DNA of 64,000 nt from Amycolatopsis taiwanensis DSM 45107. GTDB lineage: Bacteria > Actinomycetota > Actinomycetes > Mycobacteriales > Pseudonocardiaceae. Of the stretch, positions 24,010-35,234 are shown piece by piece. A program made the translations under genes and the position numbers. The notes beneath the pieces are model-generated. The model did not search any database and was not told where the DNA came from. It saw nothing but the letters and a program-made list of their open reading frames with translations. The stretch covers positions 217,269 to 281,268 of the forward strand of contig NZ_JAFB01000004.1 in assembly GCF_000519205.1 (NCBI RefSeq), given 5' to 3'. Within the stretch, counting starts at the first letter, position 1. Every line of letters begins with the position of its first letter.

Positions 24010-25901
24010 GAGAACCTCACCATCAGCAAAGCCGCGACCAGCACGAACGAGCCGGCGAGCATGGACAGCGCATAGGAGCGGACGAACCCGGTCTGCAGTC
24101 TCCGCAACCGGCCCGAGCCGCCGCCGAGTGCCGCGGCGAGCCCGTTGACCGCACCATCGACGCCGCGGCTGTCCAGGTACACCGAGAACCGGGTGAGCCA
24201 CAGGCCGGGCCTGGCCACCAGCGTCTCGTTCAGCGCGTTGCCGTAGAGGTCCTTGCGGGCGGCCCGGACCACCGCGGACACCCGCGCCGGCCGCTCGACC
24301 GGGGTCTCGCGCCGGCCCACCACGAGCCAGGCGATCAGCACGCCGAGCGCGGCCAGGGCGACGGTCAGCCACGGAATCAGTGACGGCGGCAGCGCCGAGT
24401 GTTCGGATTCGGCCACCTCACCCAGCGACGGCGCCAGCCAGTTGATGAGCCGGTCGCCGAGCGAGAAGAACGCGCCCGCGCCGACCGAGCCGACCGCCAG
24501 GATGATCATCGGCACGGTCATCACGCGGGGCGACTCGTGCGGGTGGAACTCCTTGCCATCGCTGGTGCGCAGGTCCTTCCAGCGTTCCTTGCCGAAGAAG
24601 GTCATCAGCATCAGCCGGGTCATGTAGAACGCGGTCAGGGCGGCGCCGAGCATCGCGGACAGGCCGAACACCCACCCCTGCCAGCCGGGCTGCCCGAACG
24701 CCGCCTCGATGATCGCGTCCTTGGAGTAGTAGCCGGACAGGAACGGGAAGCCGATCAGCGCGAGGTAACCGAGCCCGAAGGTGGCGAAGGTGATCGGCAT
24801 CCGCTTGTACAGGCCACCGAACTTGCGCATGTCGACCTCGTCGTGCATGCCGTGCATGACCGAGCCGGCGCCGAGGAACAGTCCGGCCTTGAAGAAGCCG
24901 TGCGTCAGCAGGTGCATGATGCCCAGCGCGTAGCCGAACGGGCCGAGGCCGACGGCGAGCATCATGTACCCGATCTGGCTCACCGTCGAATAGGCGAGCA
25001 CCTTCTTGATGTCGTCGTAGGCGCAGCCGATGATGCATCCGATCAGCAGGGTCACCGCGCCGACCAGGGTCACCAGCAGCCGCCCGGTGGCGGTCTCGTT
25101 GAAGATCGGGTTGGCCCTGGCCACCAGGTACACCCCGGCGGTCACCATGGTTGCCGCGTGGATGAGCGCGGACACCGGGGTCGGGCCCTCCATCGCGTCG
25201 GGAAGCCAGGCCTGCAGCGGGAACTGGCCGGACTTACCGCAGGCACCGAGCAGGAGCAGCAGCGCGATCGCGGTGATCACGCCGGGCGGGGCGTGGCCGA
25301 TGTTGGCGAACACGCCCGCGTAGCTGACCGTGCCCAGATACTTGAACATCAGGAAGATCGCGATGGCCAGGCCGACGTCACCGACCCGGTTCATCAGGAA
25401 CGCCTTCTTCGCCGCGGTCGCCGCGGACGGCCGGTCCTGGTACCACCCGATCAGCAGGTAGGACGCCAGGCCGACGCCCTCCCAGCCGAGGTAGAGGGTC
25501 ACGAAGTTGTCGCCGAGCACCAACACCAGCATCGAGGCGACGAACAGGTTGAGGTACCCGAAGAAGCGGCGCCGGTCGGCGTCTTCGGCCATGTAGCCGA
25601 TCGAGTAGATGTGGATCAGCGAACCAACGCCGGTGATCAGCAGCACGAACACCAGCGACAGGGCGTCGATCCGGAACCCGAAGTCGACTCCGAGGGTGTC
25701 GACGGGAATCCACGAGAAGAAGCTGGTGTCGGACGAGCTGCCGTTACTGCCGAGGAACAGCACCAGGCCGTACACAAAGGACAGAATGACGGTCGCGCAG
25801 CCGAGCAGGTGTCCCCACGAGTTGGTGCGCTTCCCACCGACCAGCAAGATCAGCGCACCCACGGCCGGGAACGCGACCAGCAACCACGATGATGCGATCA
25901 C
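24006..25901 (-). CDS. nuoL: NADH-quinone oxidoreductase subunit L
   Basis: 631 aa, the largest antiporter-like subunit. It has [55 protein letters not shown] (TM5 Glu region), [39 protein letters not shown] (TM7 Lys/His path), [23 protein letters not shown], and a C-terminal extension with a last membrane helix ([18 protein letters not shown]) that anchors the lateral helix. The start is GTG 25901 after AAAGGACC. About 90 nt separate it from nuoK; that gap carries a copy of the CCGTTGAGGGCGG repeat (25919-25950). Confidence 0.97.
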   Translation of the reverse strand: MIASSWLLVAFPAVGALILLVGGKRTNSWGHLLGCATVILSFVYGLVLFLGSNGSSSDTSFFSWIPVDTLGVDFGFRIDALSLVFVLLITGVGSLIHIYSIGYMAEDADRRRFFGYLNLFVASMLVLVLGDNFVTLYLGWEGVGLASYLLIGWYQDRPSAATAAKKAFLMNRVGDVGLAIAIFLMFKYLGTVSYAGVFANIGHAPPGVITAIALLLLLGACGKSGQFPLQAWLPDAMEGPTPVSALIHAATMVTAGVYLVARANPIFNETATGRLLVTLVGAVTLLIGCIIGCAYDDIKKVLAYSTVSQIGYMMLAVGLGPFGYALGIMHLLTHGFFKAGLFLGAGSVMHGMHDEVDMRKFGGLYKRMPITFATFGLGYLALIGFPFLSGYYSKDAIIEAAFGQPGWQGWVFGLSAMLGAALTAFYMTRLMLMTFFGKERWKDLRTSDGKEFHPHESPRVMTVPMIILAVGSVGAGAFFSLGDRLINWLAPSLGEVAESEHSALPPSLIPWLTVALAALGVLIAWLVVGRRETPVERPARVSAVVRAARKDLYGNALNETLVARPGLWLTRFSVYLDSRGVDGAVNGLAAALGGGSGRLRRLQTGFVRSYALSMLAGSFVLVAALLMVRFS

Positions 25902-25918
25902 TTAGGTCCTTTCTTCTC

Positions 25919-25950
25919 ACGCGGAGCGTGTCCGTTGAGGGCGGTGGTGG
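25919..25950 (+). repeat. Copy of the CCGTTGAGGG-type dispersed repeat
   Basis: Contains GTCCGTTGAGGGCGG followed by TGGTGG. It is closely like 39283-39312 and 39338-39367, in the same orientation. It lies in the nuoK-nuoL gap inside the operon. Confidence 0.55.
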
Positions 25951-25992
25951 GCTGGCGGGTGGGGCTTCCTGCCGCGCGTGCCGCGCCATTCC

Positions 25993-26292
25993 TCAGTACT
26001 TGAGCAGGTTCGTGTCGTCGACCGAGGCGGTCCGCCGGGTCCGGAAGATCGACATGATGATCGCCAGTCCCACCACCACTTCCGCGGCGGCGACGACCAT
26101 CACGAAGAACGCCATCACCTGGCCGTCGATCCCGCCGTTGATCCGCGCGAAGGTGACCAGCGTGAGGTTCACCGCGTTGAGCATCAGCTCGATGCACATG
26201 AACACCACGATGGCGTTGCGCCGGATCAGCACGCCGACCGCGCCGATGGTGAACAGCAGTCCCGAGAGCAGCAGGTAGTAGGTGGGAGTCAT
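25993..26292 (-). CDS. nuoK: NADH-quinone oxidoreductase subunit K
   Basis: 99 aa with three membrane helices. I chose ATG 26292 after GGAGGAGAA; the 17 codons upstream from GTG 26343 (overlapping the nuoJ end) are in frame but are not family-like. It contains [19 protein letters not shown] with the conserved TM2 Glu of the proton channel, and [23 protein letters not shown] with the TM3 Glu. The length is that of the family. Confidence 0.95.
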   Translation of the reverse strand: MTPTYYLLLSGLLFTIGAVGVLIRRNAIVVFMCIELMLNAVNLTLVTFARINGGIDGQVMAFFVMVVAAAEVVVGLAIIMSIFRTRRTASVDDTNLLKY

Positions 26293-26332
26293 TTCTCCTC
26301 CACGGTTTTTCCGCGGGTCCGACGGGGCCTGA

Positions 26333-27178
26333 TCACCGGTCACCTCGATCGCCGTGGCCGGCCGGGACCTCGCCGGCCTCGGGTGCGACCAGCGCGTGCG
26401 CGTCCGGCTCCGGCTCGGTTCCTTCGATCCGTTTCCGCTCCGCCTCGAGCCGGGCGGTGGGCGTCGACTCGATGATCGCGGACAGCGATTCTTCCGCCAC
26501 CGACCCGTCCGGAAGCAGCGCCGGCGTGGTCACCGAGTGAGAGGTGGCGAACACGCCGGGGCCGGGCTTGGGCGAGATGCGCTCGTACTCGCCGCGGAAG
26601 CGGGCCTCGACGAGTTCCCGCTGCGACCGCCGGCGGCCGCGCCGCTCGGTGAAGGCCAGCACCATCGCGCCGAGCGCGGCGGTGATCAGCAGCGCCGAGG
26701 TGAGTTCGAACGGGAAGAGATAGTCGGTGAAGATCGACCGGCCGAGCGTGGCCGGGGTGCCGTTCGGCGGCGGCGCCGGGGTGGCCTTGGACAGCGCGCG
26801 AGTCAGCGCCGAGGCCAGCATCCCCGCAACGCCGACGCCGAGGACACCGGCCCAAAGCCGTTGTCCCCGCAGCACTTCCACCACCGAGTCCGAGCTCTCC
26901 CGGCCGACCAGCATGAGCACGAACAGGAACAGCATCATGATCGCGCCGGTGTAGACGATGATCTGGGTGAAGCCCAGGAACGGCGCCTGCTGCACCATGT
27001 ACAGCACACCGAGGGAGAACATCGTCATCGCGAGGAACAGCGCGGAATGCACGGCGTTGCGGGCGAAGACCAGCCCCAGCGCGCCGAAGAGCGCGATCGG
27101 GCCCAGGATCCAGAACGCGATCGCCTCCCCGGTGGAGACGTGCGCCTCGACGCCCTGCGCCAGAACGACTGCGGTCAT
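26333..27178 (-). CDS. nuoJ: NADH-quinone oxidoreductase subunit J
   Basis: 281 aa; the first 180 residues are the usual five-helix NuoJ ([72 protein letters not shown], with the conserved [12 protein letters not shown]). Actinobacterial NuoJ carries a long charged, probably disordered cytoplasmic tail, here about 90 residues ([16 protein letters not shown] to the end). The start overlaps the nuoI stop (ATGA). Confidence 0.95.
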   Translation of the reverse strand: MTAVVLAQGVEAHVSTGEAIAFWILGPIALFGALGLVFARNAVHSALFLAMTMFSLGVLYMVQQAPFLGFTQIIVYTGAIMMLFLFVLMLVGRESSDSVVEVLRGQRLWAGVLGVGVAGMLASALTRALSKATPAPPPNGTPATLGRSIFTDYLFPFELTSALLITAALGAMVLAFTERRGRRRSQRELVEARFRGEYERISPKPGPGVFATSHSVTTPALLPDGSVAEESLSAIIESTPTARLEAERKRIEGTEPEPDAHALVAPEAGEVPAGHGDRGDR

Positions 27179-27735
27179 TGGATGTGCTCCTCATGCGAGG
27201 TTTCCACGGTTTCCCCCTTGGGGACGCCGCGCCCGCGGGCCAACTCGGGCCCGTTGACGTAGTAGTCCTGCTCGTTCTCGCCCAGGCGCATCGGGTGCGG
27301 TGGCTGCTCCATCCCCGGCAGCAGCGGCGCGAGCAGGTCCTCCTTGGTGTAGATCAACCGCTGCCGGTCGTCGTCGGCGATCTCGTAGAAATTGATCATC
27401 GTCAGCGACCGGGTCGGGCACGCCTCGATGCACAGGCCGCAGCCGATGCACCGCAGGTAGTTGATCTGGTAGTCCTTGCCGTAGCGCTCACCCGGCGAGT
27501 AGCGGGCTTCCTCGGTGTTGTCGCCGCCCTCGACGTAGATCGCGTCCGCCGGGCAGGCCCAGGCGCACAGCTCGCAGCCGACGCACTTCTCCAGCCCGTC
27601 CGGGTGGCGGTTGAGCTGGTGCCGCCCGTGGTAGCGGGGCGCGGCGGGGGCACCGGCCTCGGGATACTCCTCGGTCGCCACCTTCTTGAACATCGTGGCG
27701 AAGGTGACCCCGAAACCCTTGATCGCGTCGAACAT
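27175..27735 (-). CDS. nuoI: NADH-quinone oxidoreductase subunit I
   Basis: 186 aa ferredoxin-like subunit holding clusters N6a and N6b. Two 4Fe-4S motifs are visible, [16 protein letters not shown] (about 52-67) and [16 protein letters not shown] (about 97-112), the latter followed by [24 protein letters not shown]. It links the NuoG chain to N2 in NuoB. It overlaps the nuoH stop by one base (TGATG). Confidence 0.97.
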   Translation of the reverse strand: MFDAIKGFGVTFATMFKKVATEEYPEAGAPAAPRYHGRHQLNRHPDGLEKCVGCELCAWACPADAIYVEGGDNTEEARYSPGERYGKDYQINYLRCIGCGLCIEACPTRSLTMINFYEIADDDRQRLIYTKEDLLAPLLPGMEQPPHPMRLGENEQDYYVNGPELARGRGVPKGETVETSHEEHIQ

Positions 27736-29057
27736 CAGCCATCACTCCCAGCCGAAACCTCCGCGCGCCTGCTCGCCTGCGCGACGCGGCGGCGCTTCTT
27801 CCTGCCCGCTCCCCGTTCCGGCACCGCCGGGACCTTCAGGTCCAGCGGAGGCAGCGGATACCCGCCGCCGGTGATCGGCACCGAGTCGTCCTGGTACTGC
27901 TGCCGGGAATCCACGGTCAGCGCGACCGGCACGGCCACGAGCACGACGATCGCGACGATCACCACGATCCGGATCGGGGTGCTCTCGATCGAGCGCATCG
28001 CGACCACGGCGACGATCCACACCAGGTTGACCGGCACCAGGACCTTCCAGCCCAGCTGCATGAACTGGTCGTACCGGAACCGGGGCAGCGTGCCGCGAAG
28101 CCAGATGAAGCAGAACAGCAGCGCGAAAACCTTGGCGAAGAACCAGATGACCGGAAGCCAACCCTGGTTGAGCGGCGAGTCGGCGCCCACGAACGGGAAC
28201 AGGTAGCCGCCGAGGAACAGCGTGGTCGCGAACGCCGAGACGACCACCATGTTCACGTACTCGGCGAGGAAGAACATCGCGAACTTCATCGACGAGTACT
28301 CGGTGTGGAAGCCACCCACCAGTTCGGACTCGGCCTCCGGCAGGTCGAACGGCGCCCGGTTGGTCTCCCCGACCATGGAGATCAGGTAGATCACGAAACT
28401 CGGCAACAGCAGGTAGAAATACCAGCCGTGCTGCTGCGCGTTGACGATGTCGCCGGTGGACATCGAGTGCGCGGTCAACACGACCGCGACCAGCGACAGG
28501 CCCATCGCGATCTCGTAGGAGATCACCTGCGCGGCCGAGCGAAGGCCACCGAACAGCGGGTACGGCGAGCCGGACGACCAGCCGGCCAGCACGATCCCGT
28601 ACACCCCGACCGACGAGCAGGCCAGGATCACCAGCACCCCGACCGGCAGGTCCACCAGTTGCAGCACGGTGCGGTGGCCGAAGATCGACACCTCCGGGCC
28701 GAACGGGATGGCCGACAGCGCGATCAGCGCGGGCACCACGGCGAGCACCGGGGCCAGGAAGTAGACCTTCCGGTCGGCGCCGTCGGGGATGACCTGCTCC
28801 TTGAACGGCAGCTTGATCGCGTCCGCGATGGACTGCAGGTAGCCGCCGGGGCCGACCCGGTTGGGGCCGGGGCGGTTCTGCATGCGGCCGAGCGCCTTGC
28901 GCTCCCAGACGATCAGCAGGATCGTCATGATCGGCCCGATCAGCAGGATCACGACCGCCTTGATCAGGGTCAGCCACCACGGGTCCCCGGCCAGCAGTTC
29001 CGCCCTGCTCAGCGGCTGCTGCGCGAGCAGCGGCTGCTGCATGAGCAAGGGGGTCAT
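27735..29057 (-). CDS. nuoH: NADH-quinone oxidoreductase subunit H
   Basis: 440 aa, forms the quinone-site entrance. From ATG 29057 (ATGA overlap with nuoG): [45 protein letters not shown] is the classic NuoH loop, then [36 protein letters not shown] and [37 protein letters not shown] with the conserved acidic quinone-channel residues. The C-terminal tail (about 50 residues) is basic and family-unusual but common in actinobacteria. Confidence 0.97.
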   Translation of the reverse strand: MTPLLMQQPLLAQQPLSRAELLAGDPWWLTLIKAVVILLIGPIMTILLIVWERKALGRMQNRPGPNRVGPGGYLQSIADAIKLPFKEQVIPDGADRKVYFLAPVLAVVPALIALSAIPFGPEVSIFGHRTVLQLVDLPVGVLVILACSSVGVYGIVLAGWSSGSPYPLFGGLRSAAQVISYEIAMGLSLVAVVLTAHSMSTGDIVNAQQHGWYFYLLLPSFVIYLISMVGETNRAPFDLPEAESELVGGFHTEYSSMKFAMFFLAEYVNMVVVSAFATTLFLGGYLFPFVGADSPLNQGWLPVIWFFAKVFALLFCFIWLRGTLPRFRYDQFMQLGWKVLVPVNLVWIVAVVAMRSIESTPIRIVVIVAIVVLVAVPVALTVDSRQQYQDDSVPITGGGYPLPPLDLKVPAVPERGAGRKKRRRVAQASRRAEVSAGSDG

Positions 29058-31531
29058 TGCACACCTCCCTTGATCGACACCACGCCGCCGTGCCCGGTGC
29101 CGAGCGTTCGCCGCACCTGGGACCCGGCGGAGTTGGCGGGTAGCCACACCACGTCGTCGGGCAGGTCGGCCACCTCGACCGGCAGCGTGATCGCCCCGCG
29201 CTCGGTCGACACCGTCACGGTGCCGCCCACGTTCTCGGCCGTCCTGGCCGACATCCGGGCCACCACCGGCCGGGCGGTGCCGGCCAGGTGCGGCTCGTCG
29301 GCCTGTAGCGACCCCTCGTCCAGCAGCTGCTGCCAGGTCGCCAGCCGGGCCTCACCCGCGCGCAGCCCGGGCGAGGCCGCCCGGCCGGCGTCGGAACCGG
29401 GGAAGGCTGCCTTGACGGCGTCCGAATCCCGCAGCGTGGCGGTGAGGGAAGCCAGGTCCGCGGCGGAGGCGGCGGGGGTCTGGGTGAACAGGTCCACGTC
29501 CATTTCCACGGCCAGCGTGTCGAGGACCCGGCAGTCGGAGAGGGCGCCGGTGTTCTCGATGGTCGTGTCGAACGGGCGCGCGCGGCCCTCCCAGTCCAGG
29601 TAGCTGCCCGACTTCTCCACGCTGGGGGCGATGGGGAGGACGACGTCGGCGTGCTCGGTCACGCCGCTGGGGCGCAGTTCGAGACTGACCACGAAGTCCG
29701 CGTTCGCCAGCGCCCGCCGGGCCAGGTCCGGATCGGGCAGGTCGTCGGGGTCGACGCCACCGATGACCAGGCCGGCCAGCCTGCCGTCCGCGGCGGCGGT
29801 GAGGATGCCGGTGGTGTCACGGCCGGGCTCGGCGGGCAACCGGACCTGCCACTTGGCCTCGGCGACCGCGCGTGCCGCCGGGTCCGTGACCAGGTGGCCG
29901 CCGGGCAGCAGCGTCGGTGCGGCGCCGGCCTCCAGCGCCCCGCGCTCCCCCGCCCGCCGGGGGATCCAGGCGACGGTCGCGCCGGTTCGCTCGGACAACG
30001 TGTGCACCGCGGTGAACAGGCCGGGCACCTCGGCCGCGCGCTCGCCGACCAGCACGACCGCACCCGGCTGAGAAAGCGCTTGCTCGAGGTCCGGTGCGTG
30101 CTTCGCCAGCCCGTCGAGCGCGGCGGATTCGGCGCCCGGCGCGCAGGCCAGCAGCTCGCCGGAGGTCTTGCGCACCGACGGGGTGCTCCACTGTCCCAAG
30201 TGGACGACCTTGGCGCCGCGCTTGCGCGCCGCCTTGCGCAGCCGGAGGAAGACGATCGGCGACTCCTCCTCCGGTTCGAAGGCCACGCACAGCACCGTCG
30301 GTGCGTGCTCCAGCGCCGCGTAGGTCACCCCGTTCTCCGGGGTCGTGCCGGCCACCCGTGCGCTGAGGAAGGCCAGCTCCTCGGCGGAATGTGCGCGGGC
30401 ACGGAAGTCGATGTCGTTGGTGCGCAACGCAATCCGCGCGAACTTCGCGTACGCGTAGGCGTCCTCGACGGTCAGCCGGCCACCGGTCAGCACGCCCGCG
30501 CCCTTGCCGTCACGGGCCTTCAGCAGTCCCGCCGCGGCAACGCGCAGCGCCTCGGTCCACGAGGCTTCCCGCAGTTCGCCCGCCTCGTTCCGCACCATCG
30601 GGCGGCGCAGCCGGTCCGCGGCCTGCGCGTACCGGAACGCGAAGCGGCCCTTGTCGCACAGCCATTCCTCGTTGACCTCGGGGTCGTTGGCGGCGAGCTT
30701 GCGCATCACCGTGCCGCGCCGGAAGTCCGTCCGCTGCGCGCAACCGGACGCGCAGTGCTCGCACACGCTCGGCGACGACACCAGGTCGAACGGCCGCGAC
30801 CGGAACCGGTACTGGGCGCTGGTCAGCGCGCCCACCGGGCAGATCTGGATGGTGTTGCCGGAAAAGTAGGAATGGAACGGCTTGCCGGACGAGGTCCGCG
30901 AAGCCAGATCCAGCACGTCCGCCGTCTCCGCCGTCCCGATCTGCTGCTCGGCTCCGCGTTCCAGCAGGTCGATGAACGGGTCGCCGGCGATCTGGTCGGA
31001 GAACCGGGTGCACCGCTGGCAGAGCACGCAACGCTCGCGGTCCAGCAGGATCTCCGTCGAGATCGGCAACGGCTTGGGGAAGGTTCGCTTCGTGTCGTGG
31101 AACCGGGAGTCCGCGCGGCCGTGCGCCATCGCCTGGTTCTGCAGCGGGCATTCCCCGCCCTTGTCGCAGATCGGGCAGTCCAGCGGATGATTGATCAGCA
31201 GCAGTTCCATCACGCCCTGCTGCGCCTTGTCCGCGACCTTCGAGGTCACCTGGGTCCGCACGACCATCCCGTCGGCCACGGTCATGGTGCAGGAGGCTTG
31301 CGGCTTGGGCATCGGCCGCCCGCCCATCTCCACCTCGACGAGGCACTGGCGGCAGGCGCCGGCCGGGTCCAGCAACGGGTGATCGCAGAACCGCGGGATC
31401 ACCGTGCCGAGCCGCTCCGCGGTACGGATCAGCAGCTCACCCTTGGGCGCGATGACCTCCTCGCCGTCGATGGTGAGCTTGACGTACCCCTCGGGGACCT
31501 CGATCTTGGGCTCTTCCGGCGCCATCGTCAT
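29054..31531 (-). CDS. nuoG: NADH-quinone oxidoreductase subunit G
   Basis: 825 aa from ATG 31531 (overlaps the nuoF stop by ATGA; a longer frame upstream is a nuoF shadow). The N-terminal [2Fe-2S] domain reads [25 protein letters not shown]. The His-Cys 4Fe-4S segment ([21 protein letters not shown]) follows, then [16 protein letters not shown] and a further CEHCASGC region for the extra N7-type cluster. The rest is a molybdopterin-oxidoreductase-like fold without a cofactor. It carries electrons from NuoE/F to NuoI. Confidence 0.96.
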   Translation of the reverse strand: MTMAPEEPKIEVPEGYVKLTIDGEEVIAPKGELLIRTAERLGTVIPRFCDHPLLDPAGACRQCLVEVEMGGRPMPKPQASCTMTVADGMVVRTQVTSKVADKAQQGVMELLLINHPLDCPICDKGGECPLQNQAMAHGRADSRFHDTKRTFPKPLPISTEILLDRERCVLCQRCTRFSDQIAGDPFIDLLERGAEQQIGTAETADVLDLASRTSSGKPFHSYFSGNTIQICPVGALTSAQYRFRSRPFDLVSSPSVCEHCASGCAQRTDFRRGTVMRKLAANDPEVNEEWLCDKGRFAFRYAQAADRLRRPMVRNEAGELREASWTEALRVAAAGLLKARDGKGAGVLTGGRLTVEDAYAYAKFARIALRTNDIDFRARAHSAEELAFLSARVAGTTPENGVTYAALEHAPTVLCVAFEPEEESPIVFLRLRKAARKRGAKVVHLGQWSTPSVRKTSGELLACAPGAESAALDGLAKHAPDLEQALSQPGAVVLVGERAAEVPGLFTAVHTLSERTGATVAWIPRRAGERGALEAGAAPTLLPGGHLVTDPAARAVAEAKWQVRLPAEPGRDTTGILTAAADGRLAGLVIGGVDPDDLPDPDLARRALANADFVVSLELRPSGVTEHADVVLPIAPSVEKSGSYLDWEGRARPFDTTIENTGALSDCRVLDTLAVEMDVDLFTQTPAASAADLASLTATLRDSDAVKAAFPGSDAGRAASPGLRAGEARLATWQQLLDEGSLQADEPHLAGTARPVVARMSARTAENVGGTVTVSTERGAITLPVEVADLPDDVVWLPANSAGSQVRRTLGTGHGGVVSIKGGVQ

Positions 31532-32826
31532 GTGTGAGCTCCCACCAGTTCGGACTTCCGTTCGCCGCCTGCCTTGTTCGTCTCGCACAGGGCCAGGAAC
31601 TCGTCCCGGAAGTACTTGATGCCGCTGACGATCGGGCTGACCGCACCATCGGCGAGCGCGCAGAACGAGCGGCCGAAGATGTTGTCGCACAGGTCCAGCA
31701 GGGTGTCGATGTCCTCTTCGGTGCCGCGGCCGTCGACCATCCTGGCCAGGATCTGGTCGAGCCAGTAGGTGCCTTCCCGGCACGGCGTGCACTTCCCGCA
31801 GGACTCGTGCTTGTAGAACTTCGTCCACTTCATCACGGCCCACGGCACCGACACCGTCTCGTTGAACACCTGCACCGCGGTCGTGCCGAGCATCGACCCG
31901 GCCTCGGCCGCGCCCTCGAAGTCCAGCGGCACGTCCAGGTGCTCCACGGTGAACAGCGGCGTGGACGACCCGCCCGGCGTCCAGAACTTGAGCGGGATGC
32001 CGTCCTTCATGCCACCGCACAGCTCCAGCAGCTCGCGCAGGGTGGTGCCGAGCGGCGCCTCGTACTGGCCCGGCCGCTCGACGTGCCCGGAGATCGAGTA
32101 GATCTTCGGGCCGGGCGACTTCTCCCGCCCCATCGCACGGAACCAGTCGGACCCGGCGTTGACGATGAACGGGACGCTGGCGATGGTCTCGACGTTGTTC
32201 ACCGTGGTCGGCTTCGCGTACAGGCCGGCGGCGGCCGGGAACGGCGGCTTCAGCCGCGGCTGGCCGCGCCGCCCCTCCAGGGAGTCCAGCAACGCGGTCT
32301 CTTCACCGCAGATGTAGGCGCCCGCGCCCGCGTGCACGGTGATGTCCAGGTCATAACCCGTGCCGAGGATGTTCTTGCCCAGATAGCCCGCCGCGTAGGC
32401 CTCGCGCACCGCCGAGTTCAGCCGGCGGAAGCAGTGCAGCGCCTCGCCGCGCACGTAGATGAAGCAGTGGTGCGACCTCATCGCGTAGGAGGCGATGACA
32501 CAGCCTTCGATCAGCGAGTGCGGGTCCGCCATCATCAGCGGGATGTCCTTGCACGTCCCGGGCTCGCCCTCGTCGGCGTTGATCACCAGGTAGTGCGGCT
32601 TGTCCTCGTTGGGCGGCATGAACGACCACTTCAGGCCGGCCGGGAAGCCCGCACCGCCCCGGCCGCGCAACCCGGAGTCCTTGACCAGCTGGACGAGCTG
32701 TTCCGGCGTGCCGCGCAAGGCCTTGCGCAGCGCCGTGTAGCCCTCCAGCCGCTCGTAGGTGGACAGCCGCCACGAGTTCGGCGAGAGCCAGCGTTTGGTC
32801 AGGACCGGGGTCAACGGGTCAGCCAT
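31528..32826 (-). CDS. nuoF: NADH-quinone oxidoreductase subunit F
   Basis: 432 aa NADH-binding subunit. From ATG 32826: [21 protein letters not shown] (FMN/NADH glycine loop), [48 protein letters not shown], and the N3 4Fe-4S cluster motif [12 protein letters not shown]. Upstream lies a partial copy of a dispersed repeat. A 24-codon frame there starts on the nuoE stop and ends on this ATG (TGATG). Confidence 0.97.
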   Translation of the reverse strand: MADPLTPVLTKRWLSPNSWRLSTYERLEGYTALRKALRGTPEQLVQLVKDSGLRGRGGAGFPAGLKWSFMPPNEDKPHYLVINADEGEPGTCKDIPLMMADPHSLIEGCVIASYAMRSHHCFIYVRGEALHCFRRLNSAVREAYAAGYLGKNILGTGYDLDITVHAGAGAYICGEETALLDSLEGRRGQPRLKPPFPAAAGLYAKPTTVNNVETIASVPFIVNAGSDWFRAMGREKSPGPKIYSISGHVERPGQYEAPLGTTLRELLELCGGMKDGIPLKFWTPGGSSTPLFTVEHLDVPLDFEGAAEAGSMLGTTAVQVFNETVSVPWAVMKWTKFYKHESCGKCTPCREGTYWLDQILARMVDGRGTEEDIDTLLDLCDNIFGRSFCALADGAVSPIVSGIKYFRDEFLALCETNKAGGERKSELVGAHT

Positions 32827-32900
32827 CACTTCTCCGTCTTTGTTGGAACGTGTGCGGGTAGCCAGGCCGTGACATTCGTCGTTGGCTGAGCGCCGTTCAT
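32826..32900 (-). other. 24-codon bridging frame made of a partial dispersed repeat
   Basis: ATG 32900 overlaps the nuoE stop (ATGA), and the TGA (32828-32826) overlaps the nuoF ATG (TGATG). It encodes [20 protein letters not shown] followed by KTEK. The VTAWLPAHV part is the last third of the repeat also found at 60951-61083 (VTVWLPEHV) and 40241-40376 (VTAWYPHTF). It may serve only translational coupling. Confidence 0.4.
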
Positions 32901-33616
32901 TTCGCCCCCACCTCCGGCAGCGGGGCGTCCTGCATGACCGGGGCGGTCCACCCGCGTTCCTGCGCGAGCGCGGCACCGCGCAAGGTCTCCACCGCCTGCG
33001 ACGGGCCGTCCACCTGTGCGGTGAAGGTTTCCTCGTCGTCCGGGAAGAATCCGGCCAGCTGCAGCTCGGCGCCCTTGAAGTCGGTCAGCGGCGCACCCCG
33101 GCTCGGCGCCGGCTTTTCCCCGCGCCGCAAGGAATCCACCAGCTCGACCGCCGACTCCGGGGTCTGCTTGTCGTAGAACTCGTAGTTCACCTGAAGCACC
33201 GGCGCGAGGTCGCAGGCGGCGAGGCATTCGGCGTGTTCCAGCGTGATCGAGCCGGGCTGCCCTGGCTCACCCGCGGTTTCCTCGTGCCCGACACCGAGAT
33301 GCTCGGAGAGCCGGGCATAGACCGCGTCCCCGCCCAGCGCAGCGCACAACGTGTTCGTGCACACGCTCACCAGGTGCTCGCCGCACGGCCGCCGCTTGTA
33401 CATCGTGTAGAACGTCGCCACGGCACTGACCTCGGCCTCGGACAAATCGAGCTGGCGGGCACAGAAGCCGATGCCCTCCTGGCTGACGTAACCCTGCACC
33501 GACTGCACCAGATGCAGCATCGGCAGCAGCGCCGACCGCGATTGCGGGTACCGCGCGATCAAGGCCTGCGCCTTTTCCACGACATCGGGTCCGAAGATCG
33601 ACGATTCCGGCTTCAC
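32897..33616 (-). CDS. nuoE: NADH-quinone oxidoreductase subunit E
   Basis: 239 aa thioredoxin-like [2Fe-2S] subunit (cluster N1a). GTG 33616 overlaps the nuoD stop by GTGA. Visible: [67 protein letters not shown] with the first Cys pair, and [24 protein letters not shown] with the second pair. The C-terminal extension (about 60 residues) is typical of actinobacteria. Confidence 0.96.
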   Translation of the reverse strand: MKPESSIFGPDVVEKAQALIARYPQSRSALLPMLHLVQSVQGYVSQEGIGFCARQLDLSEAEVSAVATFYTMYKRRPCGEHLVSVCTNTLCAALGGDAVYARLSEHLGVGHEETAGEPGQPGSITLEHAECLAACDLAPVLQVNYEFYDKQTPESAVELVDSLRRGEKPAPSRGAPLTDFKGAELQLAGFFPDDEETFTAQVDGPSQAVETLRGAALAQERGWTAPVMQDAPLPEVGAK

Positions 33617-35013
33617 CGGTCCACTCCCCCCATCACAGGGTCGATCGAGGCGACGGCGGCGATCACGTCGGCGACCAGGCCGCCCTCGGACATCGCCGGC
33701 ATCGACTGGAGGTTGATGAAACTGGGTTCCCGGACGTGCACCCGCATCGGCCGGGTGCCACCGTCGGACACGACGTGGTAGCCGAGTTCGCCGCGCGGCG
33801 ACTCGACCGGCACGTACACCTGCCCCGCCGGCACCTTGAAGCCCTCGGTGACCAGCTTGAAGTGGTGGATCAGCGACTCCATCGACTGGCCCATGATCTT
33901 GCGCACGTGTTCCAGCGAGTTGCCCATGCCATCGCTGGAGATCGACAGCTGAGCGGGCCAGGCGACCTTCTTGTCCTCCACCATGACCGGCCCCGGCTCG
34001 AGCTTGTCCAGCACCTGCCGGATGATCCGCAGCGACTGGTGCATCTCCTCGACCCGGCACAGGTACCGCGCCCAGCAGTCCGCCTCGGTCGAAGTCGGCA
34101 CGTCGAAGGAGAACTCGTCGTAGAGCGAGTACGGCTCGATCTTGCGCAGGTCCCAGGCCAGCCCGGCGGAGCGGAGGACCGGACCGGTCACGCCCAGCGC
34201 GAGGCAGGCGTCCACCGGCAGGTAGCCCACGCCCTTGAGCCGGTTGCGCCAGATCGGCTGGCCGGTGAACAGCTTGTCGTACAAGGGAAGCCGCTTGTCC
34301 ATCACCTTGATGAACTCGCTGATCTTCTCGTGGGCGTCGGTGGGCAGATCCTGCGCGATCCCGCCGGGCCGGATGAACGCGTGGTTCATCCGCAGGCCGG
34401 TCAGGAACTCCAGCAGGTGCAGCACCTCCTCGCGTTCCCGGAAGCCGATGGTCATGGCCGTGGTGGCGCCCAGCTCCATGCCGCCGGTGGCGATGTAGAC
34501 CAGGTGGGAACCGATCCGGTTGATCTCCATCAGCAGCACCCGGATCAGCTGCGCCCGGCGCGGGACCTCGATGCCCAGCAGCTTCTCGACTGCCAGGCAG
34601 TAGCCCATCTCGTTGAACAACGGCGACAGGTAGTCCATCCGCGTCACGAACGTGACGCCCTGGGTCCACGTGCGGTACTCGATGTTCTTCTCGATGCCGG
34701 TGTGCAGGTAGCCGATCACCGACCGGAGCTGCGTGACCGTCTCGCCTTCCAGCTCCAGCACGAGCCGGAGCACGCCGTGCGTGGACGGGTGCTGCGGGCC
34801 CATGTTGATGACCATGCGCTCGTCGTGCTCGGCGTCGCCCAGGACGTCGTCCCAGTCGCCGCCGCTGACGTGGTAGATCCGGCCCTCGGTGGTCTCGCGC
34901 GATTCGGCGTACGGCGTGCCCTCCGGCCCCGTTGGGGTCGTGGCGTCCGAATCCCCGTGCTCGCCGGCCCCGTCGCCGTTCATGCCGAGCCTGGTGTCCG
35001 TGCCGCTACTCAC
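33613..35013 (-). CDS. nuoD: NADH-quinone oxidoreductase subunit D
   Basis: 466 aa, lines the quinone pocket with NuoB. It has [56 protein letters not shown] (the quinone-binding His and Tyr region), a closing [25 protein letters not shown], and the end of the family ([11 protein letters not shown]). The first 60 residues are an acidic extension. GTG 35013 is preceded by GGAGGAACA, which lies inside the leader repeat (35010-35081). Confidence 0.97.
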   Translation of the reverse strand: MSSGTDTRLGMNGDGAGEHGDSDATTPTGPEGTPYAESRETTEGRIYHVSGGDWDDVLGDAEHDERMVINMGPQHPSTHGVLRLVLELEGETVTQLRSVIGYLHTGIEKNIEYRTWTQGVTFVTRMDYLSPLFNEMGYCLAVEKLLGIEVPRRAQLIRVLLMEINRIGSHLVYIATGGMELGATTAMTIGFREREEVLHLLEFLTGLRMNHAFIRPGGIAQDLPTDAHEKISEFIKVMDKRLPLYDKLFTGQPIWRNRLKGVGYLPVDACLALGVTGPVLRSAGLAWDLRKIEPYSLYDEFSFDVPTSTEADCWARYLCRVEEMHQSLRIIRQVLDKLEPGPVMVEDKKVAWPAQLSISSDGMGNSLEHVRKIMGQSMESLIHHFKLVTEGFKVPAGQVYVPVESPRGELGYHVVSDGGTRPMRVHVREPSFINLQSMPAMSEGGLVADVIAAVASIDPVMGGVDR

Positions 35014-35234
35014 TGTTCCTCCGCGGGTTTGCGCGCGACCGCGATCGTGTCGACGGGGCGCTCCATTCGCGATCGAGTCACGTCCTCGGCCAGGGCGCCC
35101 CGCCGCCCCGATAAGGGGGTCTGGGGGCTTGCCCCCAGTCGGGGGTGTGGGGGCGGAGCACCCACAAGACGCGGGACGAAGGCGCGCGCGTGGTGCTCAC
35201 CTTGATTGCCGCGACTTGACACCGAGCTAGTCAC
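35010..35234 (-). other. 74-codon frame bridging nuoC and nuoD, with leader repeat and hairpin
   Basis: GTG 35234 overlaps the nuoC stop and TGA 35012-35010 overlaps the nuoD start, both as GTGA. The first part reads through a REP-like hairpin (35121-35138). The last part (35081-35010) encodes [20 protein letters not shown] followed by EEQ, which resembles the leader before hemA ([20 protein letters not shown], then AEELL). Coding value is doubtful. Confidence 0.35.
35121..35138. terminator. Stem-loop inside the nuoC-nuoD gap
   Basis: CTGGGGG-CTTG-CCCCCAG, a perfect 7-bp stem in a G-rich, REP-like stretch. A second weaker hairpin (GTGGG ... CCCAC) follows at about 35147-35165. It lies in the middle of the nuo operon, so attenuation or mRNA processing is more likely than full termination. 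Confidence 0.45.

Noticed and set aside
22270-28206. Long plus-strand open frames (up to about 600 codons) across nuoN-nuoH
   Set aside because: They are antisense shadows of GC-rich nuo genes, rich in Arg/Gly/Pro/His, with no ribosome site or family motif.
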